Below are positions 1-8,470 of a stretch of 64,000 nucleotides of DNA, piece by piece. This DNA is from Romanomermis culicivorax. Taxonomy: Eukaryota > Nematoda > Enoplea > Mermithida > Mermithidae. Location: the NCBI GenBank assembly GCA_963922205.1, contig CAWUHX010000012.1:186001-250000 (forward strand). The letters are read 5' to 3'. Made by a program: the position numbers and the translations under genes. Every line of letters begins with the position of its first letter. The stretch's first letter is position 1. Below the pieces are notes generated by a model that was not told the origin of the DNA, made no database searches, and saw nothing but the letters and a program-made list of their open reading frames with translations.

Positions 1-1
1 T

Positions 2-3000
2 ACTAATACAGGATTTTTTGGATCAAAAGGTATTGTCTTCGACCAAACCGAAATGCAAAATCTAACCCCACATGTTTGTAAGGCAATCGTTATAGACAAA
101 GAACACAACGGTCAAAAATTATACGAAACCCAACCAGGATTTTGGTCAACAAATAACTCCCTAAGCGTAGAATACACATGGTGTTGTACAGACCATTGTA
201 CCTCAGTCACTAACGTCATCATAGAAATAGGACAAATAGCATCTTGGAATGGAAAATCTATGACAGGTACATTAGGCGACCTAGGGTCATGCAAACCGAC
301 ATCAGGTCATTGTGTCACAGCCGACGGATCCATTATCTGGAATGAAACAGCATTTGAAAACTTATGCCCCTTCGAATACAAAAATACACATCCCATAAAA
401 CTCACACCAACCCACATGATAATAGAAGAGCTACAAGGTGCATTTTCGGTTAAAAACACACTCTTTTCAAACCCCAATTGCCCAGAAATCCAAGACAGCA
501 TTCTAACCGAACAAGGCATTATCGTACAATTAGACAAAAGCACCCCACATCGTAATGCATTTTTAACCCCAAAAACCAACGAAACTCATACTACACTATA
601 CGATTTTGATGATTTTGAACCCATCAATGCAAAACTAAACTATCTAGCAGACAAAATACAGGAATTCGAAATTCAAAATTTCAAAAATGTATGGAATGAA
701 TTATGCAGACAGGCACAGCGTCACCTTGATCTCGTATGGCAAATTTTACGTCTTGATGCAACCCTTGGAGCCCGTGCATTCCTACAGCGAACGGACATAA
801 TAGCAGAATTCACAGGAGAAGCCCTCACAGTCTGGCCCTGTAAACAAGTAAATGCATCTAAAATCTTTTACAACCACAAAATCAACCAAACATGCTACAA
901 ACTTTTGCCCATCTTCGTAGGAACCGAACTCATGTTTTCAAATCCAGGAGGCAACGATTTGACCCCTTTTTCGCAAACCGTTGACTGCCATCACATGCAT
1001 GTAGCCCTTTACAAACAGAATAATACATGGGTCAGTGAAACAGGATCCCTGCATGTCACAAATTTACCTTTAGAAATCATTTGGAACCAAAATTTTTCCC
1101 TTTTCCATTTTAATACACCCGCAATTTTCCATGATCAACTTGCAACAATTTCGACAAACTTACTCTTTTTGAAACAATACATTTATAAAACTCACACACT
1201 TGAAAACATTGTCAAAAAACTCGTCAATTACACTGCCCAAATGTCTCTCAATTCCGATACAGTTTACAACATGATCTCAGGCACTGGCCAAGCACTCGGA
1301 AATACACTCTCTGGCGCCGGTCAAGGCATAGAACATGTAATAACCGGTACCACCCAAAGTCTCACAGACGGATTAAACAATTTACTCAAAGGACCCCTGC
1401 AAATCATTATAAATCTAGCTGTTATTACTGTAGTTTTTGCAGGCATCTTTTATTTGTTTCTCGTTCTTCGAAAATACTTCCCCTCTCCAAAGCATCATGC
1501 CACAAACGAACATGCATACGAAATACCTTCAAACAACAGACATTTACATGAGACCATTCCCCCATCATTCGGCCATGCTCTCTTAGAATTAGCTAATCGT
1601 CGTGGGGCACAAACGCAGCAGAAATACGTCCTTGTCGATATTGATACCCCCCGAACTCCTACAATCGAACTCATTAATCAAATTCAGCAATCCGCATCAA
1701 ATAAGCCACCCCAAAATGTACCTGAGAAACATACCCCTCATATTCCAATCACACTTAACGGCAAATTAATGACAAAAGGCATGATTGACACTGGTGCAGT
1801 TTACTCACTCATTGATTCCCGAATCGCTCAACTTTTACAGTTAGACATGAAACCCCCGCTAGTCCAAGCAAAAGCAGCAAATAATCTCCCGATTCACTTT
1901 GTAGGAACCACTTTTGTCACAGTGACAGCCCAAACAATCCAGGAAACAATCATGGTCCATGTCCAAAAAGATTGCACAGCAGACATTCTTTTAGGCAAAA
2001 ACTTTCTCAGTCGTTTTTCGGAATACACTATCAACAATCAAAAATCACAGGTCAAATTTGGCAATGTTATACTACCTTGTGATGGCCTAGAATATAGCCC
2101 TCTTTCAACTCGTGGTGGAACTTATTTGGATGAGAAATTAGAATTACCACCCCGTACAGTAACCGAATTTACTGTCCCCTTGCCCAAATCGTACCTACAA
2201 GTTAAACAGCTTGAATTCACCCCAAAACCCAAACAGAATCCCAAAGTCCATTTCGCAGCTTGTATCTCAGAAAACCAAAACAGTCGCATACGCATATCCG
2301 TCTTAAACACACAAGAAACAGCCCAAATTCTTTATCCTGGAACATGCATTGGTACAGTCTCATGTTACATCCCAAAACAAAATGCTCCCGCTAATCTAAC
2401 CCCTTCAACGCAAAACCAGCCCAACCGTTTTGATACATTCACATGGTTAAAAGAAAACGTCAATTTAACCTCCAGTGACCTCACAGAAGCAGAAAAAACG
2501 CAACTCCTACGCGCCCTATCGAAGTACCCTACATTATATGCTAAATCCAAAATGGATGTAGGTAGAACCACCCTCGTTTCACATACAATTGACACCAATG
2601 GCTCCCAACCCGTACGTAGACAACTTTATCGGACTTCCCCAAAAGAAAAGCAAATCATACAAGCAGAAGTTGAGCAACTCGCAGCAGCAGGTGTCATAAG
2701 CCAAAGCAACTCCCCATGGTGTACCAACACAGTTTTAGTTCCCAAAAAAGATGGAGGCCATCGTTTATGCATTGATTTTAGAGGCCTCAATAAAGTAACC
2801 AAAAAAGATACATACCCCCTGCCCCGTATAGACGAAATTCTAGACACCCTCCGTGGAATGAAATATTTCACCTCCCTTGACCAATCCAATGCATATTATT
2901 CCATTCCCATAGCACAAGCAGACAGAGAAAAAACTGCATTCAATTGCTCAGCCGGCCAGTATCAATTCAATTACCTCCCCTTTGGACTCACCAATGCCCC

Positions 3001-5239
3001 AGCCACATTCCAAAGATTAATGGATGTTATTCTTTCGGGTCTGCAATGGAACACATGCCTTGTATATCTCGACGATGTTTTAGTATTCGCAGACTCCCAT
3101 GCCCAAATGCTGGAACGTTTAGACACTATTCTTGCCCGGTTCTCACAAGCAGGCCTCAAGCTAAACATACAAAAATGCAAATTCTGCCAGCCCCAAGTCC
3201 AATACTTAGGCCACGTCATTTCCCAGCAAGGCATTTCACCAGACCCCCATAAGGTCCAGGCCATTTATGACATACCCACGCCCAAAAGCTCAAAAGAAGT
3301 TAAGTCGTTCCTTGGCCTACCCTCATATTATCGCAGATTCATCCCAAATTGCTCTCAAGTTTCTAGCCCCCTCACATCACTACTCAAAAAGAATTCAGAA
3401 TTTTCCTGGGGCCCTGAACAGCAAAATGCATTCACTAAGCTAAAAGAACTACTCATTCATGCCCCAATACTACAGCATCCCGATTTCACAAAACCATTTA
3501 TTCTGCAAACTGACGCCTCAAAACTCGGAATCGGTGCCATTCTCAGTCAACTAGATATTAAAGGTCAGGATCGCCCCATTGCTTTTGGGAGCCGCACATT
3601 GAAACCTGCAGAACGCAACTACCCAATCACAGAGTTGGAAACCCTTGCAGTAGTCGAATTTGTCAAGTATTTCAGCCCCTATCTTTTCCAGCAACATGTC
3701 ATTGTACACACTGACCACACAGCAGTTCAGGCAGTCTTACAAAAGGAAAACCCCTCCCCTCGCATTGCCCGTTGGGGATTAGCCCTCTCCGGTATTCAGC
3801 TAGACATTCGACCCAAGAAAGGCACTGCTAACTGCAACGCTGATGCAGTTTCTCGGTTCCCCTCACAGACAGCAAAACAATCCTTTGATATTGAGCAATT
3901 AGAAACCCGCCCCAAAATATCAACTATCAATTCAGTTTTGGAAGCCGAAGCAACTGAACAAGAAGAGCAACAGAAAAACTTTGCCGAACTCCAACGCACT
4001 GATCCAACTGTCAAAAGTATTTTAGCAAAAATCGCCCAAAAACACCCCCTTACTCTGATCAAATTCGCAGTGCATCAAAACATTCTCTTCCGTATAGTCG
4101 ACAAACAGGCAAAACTATACATTCCCAAGTCGCAAGTCCAGCATCTCATCGCCTCACATCATGACAGCAAATTCGCAGGTCATTTTGCGGCCCGGAAAAC
4201 CCTACACTTGCTCAGACAGAAATACTTTTGGCCCCAAATGAGCCGTGATATCAAACGTTACTGCAAAACTTGCCACCCATGCCAGACACAGAAAGCTCTT
4301 AGACACAAAGTGCATGCAAACTTGGTACCAATTCAGCCAACTGGCCCATTTGATCGGGTTGGTGTTGATTGCATGGGACCGTTACCCCTCACTGAAGACG
4401 GCAACCGATTCATTGTCGTTTTCATCGATTATTTCACAAAGTATGTAGAGGCATTCCCGACCCCTGACATCACTGCAGCCACTATTGCCAAGCTATTCGT
4501 GACCAAAATTGTTTGTCGTCATGGGTCCCCAAAAATCATCCATTGTGATCGTGGCACCGATTTCGTATCCGATCTTTTCTCACGGATCACCAGTTTATGC
4601 AATACTCAGAAAATTCACACTACCCCATATCATCCCATTGCCAATGGAGAAGTTGAGCGTTGCAACCAAACCCTAGCCACCCGTATCCGCATGTACATCA
4701 ATTCAAATCACACTGATTGGGATACTTATCTCCTGTATGCCGTTTTTTCGATCAACATTCATAAAAATGATAGCACTTCGTATCCCCCATTTGAACTACT
4801 TCACGGTAGGCAAGCTAATCTGCCATCAGATGCAGCTTTAAACTTTTTCCCCACGTCCTACATGGTTGATTTAGATGATTACGCCCTTCGTGTAAAATCG
4901 CATTTCACAGAAGCACTCTCAACCGTGCAGAAAAGTTTGCAAAAAGCCCAAGCCCACTATACCCGTCAGTATAACAAACATGCTCAGAACATACATTACA
5001 AGGCAGGTGATCTTATTCTCTACAAAAATCATTCGTGTAAACAAGGGCTGACTCCCAAATTCCTCCCTCGCCAAAACGGACCCTATACAGTTACGAATTT
5101 CATGTACCCCAACGTTACACTCAAACACCCCCATAAGAATATTACATTTACGGTGCATGTAAATGAGACAACCCCTTTCTACCCTCGGAAAGCAACTATC
5201 GAATCTACCCCCACCCTTCCTCAACCTCGAAAGCCTTGA
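2..5239 (+). CDS. Env-like glycoprotein fused upstream of Ty3/Gypsy Pol (PR-RT-RNaseH-IN), 5'-partial
   Basis: The frame is open from the window edge to the stop at 5237-5239. The first Met is at 53, and residue numbers count from it, but the reading frame continues upstream, so the true start lies outside. Residues about 1-448 look like a secreted ectodomain: more than ten cysteines, about nine N-x-S/T sites, and one hydrophobic anchor at about 449-473 followed by a basic stretch. Then, without a stop, come a retropepsin D-T-G (about 579), RT with YLDD (1005-1008), RNase H with T-D-A-S (about 1153-1156), an integrase zinc finger (about 1364-1413), an integrase core with D1439, D1499 and E1535 (DD35E), and a C-terminal GPY/F-type module. 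Domain order and the GPY/F module indicate Metaviridae (Ty3/Gypsy). The intact 1700-codon frame suggests a young copy. The envelope family is uncertain; a C..DG.I.W..CP pattern is only loosely reminiscent of chu/rhabdovirus-like glycoproteins. C-rich codon use differs from the host genes. Confidence 0.93.
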   Translation, partial: TNTGFFGSKGIVFDQTEMQNLTPHVCKAIVIDKEHNGQKLYETQPGFWSTNNSLSVEYTWCCTDHCTSVTNVIIEIGQIASWNGKSMTGTLGDLGSCKPTSGHCVTADGSIIWNETAFENLCPFEYKNTHPIKLTPTHMIIEELQGAFSVKNTLFSNPNCPEIQDSILTEQGIIVQLDKSTPHRNAFLTPKTNETHTTLYDFDDFEPINAKLNYLADKIQEFEIQNFKNVWNELCRQAQRHLDLVWQILRLDATLGARAFLQRTDIIAEFTGEALTVWPCKQVNASKIFYNHKINQTCYKLLPIFVGTELMFSNPGGNDLTPFSQTVDCHHMHVALYKQNNTWVSETGSLHVTNLPLEIIWNQNFSLFHFNTPAIFHDQLATISTNLLFLKQYIYKTHTLENIVKKLVNYTAQMSLNSDTVYNMISGTGQALGNTLSGAGQGIEHVITGTTQSLTDGLNNLLKGPLQIIINLAVITVVFAGIFYLFLVLRKYFPSPKHHATNEHAYEIPSNNRHLHETIPPSFGHALLELANRRGAQTQQKYVLVDIDTPRTPTIELINQIQQSASNKPPQNVPEKHTPHIPITLNGKLMTKGMIDTGAVYSLIDSRIAQLLQLDMKPPLVQAKAANNLPIHFVGTTFVTVTAQTIQETIMVHVQKDCTADILLGKNFLSRFSEYTINNQKSQVKFGNVILPCDGLEYSPLSTRGGTYLDEKLELPPRTVTEFTVPLPKSYLQVKQLEFTPKPKQNPKVHFAACISENQNSRIRISVLNTQETAQILYPGTCIGTVSCYIPKQNAPANLTPSTQNQPNRFDTFTWLKENVNLTSSDLTEAEKTQLLRALSKYPTLYAKSKMDVGRTTLVSHTIDTNGSQPVRRQLYRTSPKEKQIIQAEVEQLAAAGVISQSNSPWCTNTVLVPKKDGGHRLCIDFRGLNKVTKKDTYPLPRIDEILDTLRGMKYFTSLDQSNAYYSIPIAQADREKTAFNCSAGQYQFNYLPFGLTNAPATFQRLMDVILSGLQWNTCLVYLDDVLVFADSHAQMLERLDTILARFSQAGLKLNIQKCKFCQPQVQYLGHVISQQGISPDPHKVQAIYDIPTPKSSKEVKSFLGLPSYYRRFIPNCSQVSSPLTSLLKKNSEFSWGPEQQNAFTKLKELLIHAPILQHPDFTKPFILQTDASKLGIGAILSQLDIKGQDRPIAFGSRTLKPAERNYPITELETLAVVEFVKYFSPYLFQQHVIVHTDHTAVQAVLQKENPSPRIARWGLALSGIQLDIRPKKGTANCNADAVSRFPSQTAKQSFDIEQLETRPKISTINSVLEAEATEQEEQQKNFAELQRTDPTVKSILAKIAQKHPLTLIKFAVHQNILFRIVDKQAKLYIPKSQVQHLIASHHDSKFAGHFAARKTLHLLRQKYFWPQMSRDIKRYCKTCHPCQTQKALRHKVHANLVPIQPTGPFDRVGVDCMGPLPLTEDGNRFIVVFIDYFTKYVEAFPTPDITAATIAKLFVTKIVCRHGSPKIIHCDRGTDFVSDLFSRITSLCNTQKIHTTPYHPIANGEVERCNQTLATRIRMYINSNHTDWDTYLLYAVFSINIHKNDSTSYPPFELLHGRQANLPSDAALNFFPTSYMVDLDDYALRVKSHFTEALSTVQKSLQKAQAHYTRQYNKHAQNIHYKAGDLILYKNHSCKQGLTPKFLPRQNGPYTVTNFMYPNVTLKHPHKNITFTVHVNETTPFYPRKATIESTPTLPQPRKP

Positions 5240-5256
5240 ACGAGGACGTTCAACTC

Positions 5257-5270
5257 CGGAAGGAGGGAAA
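5257..5270 (+). other. Polypurine tract of the LTR element
   Basis: A purine-rich run (GGAAGGAGGGAAA) sits immediately before the LTR start TGTAACG and 17 nt after the pol stop. This is the expected plus-strand priming site. There is no room for a downstream env gene between the pol stop and the LTR. Confidence 0.85.
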
Positions 5271-5372
5271 TGTAACGTACCTGCTAAAGCAGTACTGTAA
5301 ACATGTAGCATACTGTATGTAACAGACATTTATTAGATATTATTTTATTTTCACATTTTATCGTCTCAAGGA

Positions 5373-5395
5373 TGTCTGGGATTCACACCCAAACA
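5373..5395 (+). other. Conserved hairpin in the LTR
   Basis: The sequence can form a stem of TGTcTGGG with CCCAaACA. In the solo LTR (61918-61940, minus) the same place forms a perfect 9-bp stem. One G-C pair here is A-T there (a compensatory change), and two mismatches here are paired there. It may be a structural RNA or protein-binding element of the U3/R region. Confidence 0.45.
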
Positions 5396-5865
5396 TTCCT
5401 ACAAAATTACGTGAAGTACTTTATTTTGATCCGTTCACACCCCGGTAGCCCAATTAAGATGCCCTAATTAATTTGCACAAACGGCAGCTGTTCCCCTAGA
5501 ACCTACACTAAACTACACATTCCACAGCTACCGTAATCCCCCGTAAAAATCGTAAACAACACCTGCACACAGTAAAATACGTAGAAGCCCCGCCGTACAG
5601 TAGTCTCAAGTGTAACAGTAGCGGCGGCCCCACAAAACATGTGTATACAGAGAAACCGATACAGGAAGCATGCACAGAAGCACAGAGGTGTGGCCAAGCC
5701 CACCGTAGAAAGCAAGTGAAGCACAGAAAGCATACGGTACCAGAAAAGCGTTAGAGAGGCGTAACTAAGAAAGCATAAAAAGCGTAGCCGGAAACGACGA
5801 TTGGCGGAAGAAGATGGACAGAAGCTCGACCTCCCGCAGCGTCCAGGGAGTGGCCAAAATCGCCG

Positions 5866-5873
5866 TATAAAAG
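5866..5873 (+). promoter_or_regulatory. Candidate LTR TATA box
   Basis: TATAAAAG lies inside the 3' LTR. The corresponding position of the solo LTR reads TATTTAAAG, followed in both copies by a purine-rich stretch and GCAAAGCGTG. Conservation of the neighbourhood suggests the LTR core promoter; this is inference from motif and position only. Confidence 0.5.
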
Positions 5874-6174
5874 AAGAAGCAAAGCGTGATTTTGATCATC
5901 TTTCGGATTCTGATTCTGATTCTCATTCTTGTGTTTTTCCGCGCTCGCCCCGTCTTTATACATTTGCAAGCGGCCGACTATTCGAAAGCATTTAAACCGA
6001 GGCCCCCGTCCGTATTTTAATTCAAAGCGCGTTTATTGTCGACGTTCAAGCGACCGTCGATCCCTGTTGTTGTATTGTAATCGTACGCCGCGCCCCCGTC
6101 CCGTTATTTACCCCGCCGTATCGACCGATTGGTCCAAGTAAAGTACCTCACAGAAATCTGGTCGTTACAGATGA

Positions 6175-6303
6175 TTTTTTGTGTAAAGTAACTGCGTCCA
6201 TTGATCAGAAAATGGTCAGAAAACCCTTCCCCTCAAAATTCGTGGAAAAACGCTCGTTTACACCCAGCATACTCTTTTGTGTAAAGTGACTGCGTCTATT
6301 GAA
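6175..6303. repeat. Short direct duplication next to the LTR
   Basis: The string TTTGTGTAAAGTRACTGCGTC with following YATTGA occurs at about 6177-6204 and again at about 6276-6303, a 99-bp offset. No coding potential is seen. The rest of 6304-6870 shows no recognisable gene. Confidence 0.5.
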
Positions 6304-6872
6304 TTTTCCGTGTTCGAAAACTCCTTCCACCAAAAGAATACTGCGAGTTGAAAAATGTTACTTTTGGAATCTGATCATCGATCTGATGAATATTGTTACT
6401 CTACGTTTTAATATACCTATGTACACAGACGATACGAATGTCATTTTGATTCTTTGTTGGCAGTGTCATCGTTTACTGTATATATACGCACATGTTAATC
6501 AGCAAAACACTGTCTGTATAGTCGCTTGTCTGTACAGACTGCAGACTGTATATCCACCGGGCTATATAGACTGCAGTTGAGCCACAGCCTTTGCCTTACG
6601 CTACTATCGCTATTTACAGTACAGCCATTTTAGTTCAGAGTAAACCATCTCACGGTAAAACAGGATCATTAAATCGGATATCGCTCTTCACAACTACTCG
6701 CAGTTAGTCGTCGCATCCAGCTGGAAGGGCATTCAAAAACAGATTGAAGGAATCAAATTTTGCATGAAAACTTTCTTTTAGCTTAAAAGTCAGTGGGCCA
6801 AAGACAGCTCATAGTCTACTTTCTAAATGCTGGTAAAATGCTTGCCGCTAAATTATCCGTAGTGTGGAGTTG

Positions 6873-7213
6873 AAATTTCGGAATTTTTAGGGATGGCGGT
6901 GGCCACGCCGAAATTTCTCTGACGCTGGTTATTGGGGGTTTTCATGATGAAGGGAAGAAAGAACAAGTGAAATTGTGCATGGGAAAAGCGCCAAAGCGAA
7001 GTTATGGGAAAAAATTTGCATCACTTATGCAATGATGTCCCCATATTCGTCCACCTTTTCTTCTTCATTGTTCTTCAAATTATTCATTTATAAGAGCCTC
7101 AACAGCGCTGCGCCCTTAGGGCGCAGCTGCTGTACCCTAAGCCTAAGCCTAAGGAAAATTTTAAAGGTAAGGTAAATTCGGCGGCCACTGCCACCCCTAA
7201 TTTACCCGAAATT
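6873..7213. mobile_element. Foldback/MITE-like element with ~40-bp inverted ends
   Basis: The left arm at about 6873-6925 (GAAATTTCGG...GGCGGTGGCCACGCC) is repeated in inverse orientation at about 7160-7213 (GGCGGCCACTGCC...CGAAATTTC). Arms are imperfect, about 40-50 bp, and flank about 240 bp without coding potential. A small GC hairpin (GCTGCGCCC/GGGCGCAGC) lies inside at about 7108-7128. Target duplication not resolved. Confidence 0.55.
7135..7154. repeat. Short interstitial TTAGGC-type repeat
   Basis: The + strand reads CCTAAGCCTAAGCCTAAGG, i.e. about three units of TTAGGC on the minus strand. TTAGGC is the telomere unit of nematodes. With only three units it may be coincidence. Confidence 0.35.
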
Positions 7214-7319
7214 TCGCTAGCTATAAATGAATTAAGCGTCGTATGTAATAATCACGAATCAATATAAAACCTGATACATATTTCAAGTTCATAGGTATAC
7301 TTCTAGCCATTCCCACCAC

Positions 7320-7391
7320 GGGGAATTAGCTCAGTGGTAGAGCGTCTGCTTTGCATGCAGAAAGCCGTGGGTTCGAACCCCACATTCTCCA
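7320..7391 (+). tRNA. tRNA-Ala (anticodon UGC)
   Basis: A complete 72-nt cloverleaf can be drawn: acceptor stem GGGGAAT/ATTCTCC with discriminator A; D arm with GGTAGAGC; anticodon loop TTTGCAT giving UGC; T arm GTGGG-TTCGAAC-CCCAC. The G3:U70 wobble pair, the identity element of alanine tRNA, is present. Internal A box (TAGCTCAGTGG) and B box (GGTTCGAACCC) are intact. There is no intron. It decodes GCA-type alanine codons. It lies between a foldback repeat and the 3' side of PPWD1, on the opposite strand to that gene. Confidence 0.97.
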
Positions 7392-7395
7392 TAAC

Positions 7396-7400
7396 TTTTT
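7396..7400 (+). terminator. Pol III terminator of tRNA-Ala
   Basis: Five T residues begin 5 nt after the mature 3' end of the tRNA, the usual RNA polymerase III stop. Confidence 0.8.
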
Positions 7401-8470
7401 GGCATAGTCGTGCAAAGCCTAGAAAACAATCTATGTAGACTCGAATCGACCGTCTCAGTAGGTTGACCGACGATAAAAGCATCCGTTTTTGGACATAATT
7501 TTTCAGAACAACGACTGTTCTAATGAATCGACTTTACTGATGAAATCGACTAGAACCGGGCTATACCAAAATTAGACGACAGTTTTACGATTCAAATTTG
7601 AGAAATCAGATTGCTTTAGGAGCTCAGGCTTAGGCTCAACTTACTGGGATAGTCGACTCACTGGGATGGTTGAATTTGGGACAGTCAACCTGATGGCACA
7701 CAACCAGTGAAACGTACATATTAAGAAGTTTTTCTGCACAATTTTAATGAATATTATGAGTGAATCATCATTTCAATGTAATGCTGATTATGTTGACATC
7801 TTCAAATGGTTTATTATTCTTGGGATTTGTTTTCACTTTGCTTATATTCTGCACAACTTCCATTCCTTTCGTGACTCGTCCGAATACAGTATGCTTATTG
7901 TCCAAATGAGGCTAAATAAGAAACAATCAAATATCAAAATGAACACAAATCTTGAGAAATAACAATAAAAAAACGCACTGAAAGGAGGATGAATCTGACC
8001 TTGACACAGAGACAACTATTCCGGACACTCGTTCGAATCAGACATGCACGGCAAGAATTTTCCAGGGGGGAGGGTCCATGGACTTTTTTCCCTTTTTCTT
8101 TTTCAAAAAAAACAAAAAAAAGTTCTGCAAGCTTGTTTTCGACACAAACTATGCAAAAAATCATGAAAAAAGATTGCAAAAAGTTCAGGTAGGCGTGTTT
8201 GAGCTTGACGACTTTTTTGGCCAGGGAGGAGGGTGGCCAGGGTCTCGGGTATGGGGGTTTACCCTCTCCTACCATCCTATGCGCATGTATGGTTCGAATG
8301 CGAACAAGTAAAAAAATCGTTCTCAAAAAATTTACGTAAAAAACGATGACCATTGCTCATTGGGTCCTAGTCTTGACACTGATTCAAGGTTTCGACTGGA
8401 ATATTTTGAGTAAGAAAGTGAAAAAATTCAGTTACTAAATCACAATTAATTGTATAAATTGAAAAAATAC
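7401..8470. other. Stretch downstream of the last visible PPWD1 exon; no gene seen
   Basis: The stretch is AT-rich with runs of T and A (8080-8200). It was read on the minus strand for the expected PPWD1 terminal exon (a cyclophilin C-terminus starting P-W-L-D) and none was recognised. It is probably last-intron sequence if the exon lies further left. Confidence 0.5.

Larger units (their letters stand above)
5271..6169 (+). repeat. 3' LTR of the env-pol element
   Basis: The repeat begins TGTAACG directly after the polypurine tract and ends CGTTACA, so the termini are 7-bp perfect inverted repeats with the canonical TG..CA ends. It is 899 bp long. A diverged copy in reverse orientation lies at 61182-62040 and matches along its whole length, which independently fixes both ends. 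The 5' LTR and 5' flank of this element lie left of the window, so its target duplication cannot be read; the base after the LTR is G (GATGA..). Confidence 0.92.

Noticed and set aside
2944..5329. Overlapping open frames on both strands of the retroelement ORF
   Set aside because: Shadows of the long Pol frame.
5801..6141. Small open frames inside the 3' LTR, and their mirror inside the solo LTR (61466-61848)
   Set aside because: They are not preserved between the two LTR copies, so they are chance frames.
7934..8353. 139-codon minus-strand frame as the missing PPWD1 terminal exon
   Set aside because: No cyclophilin C-terminal motif in it, and composition follows A/T runs.
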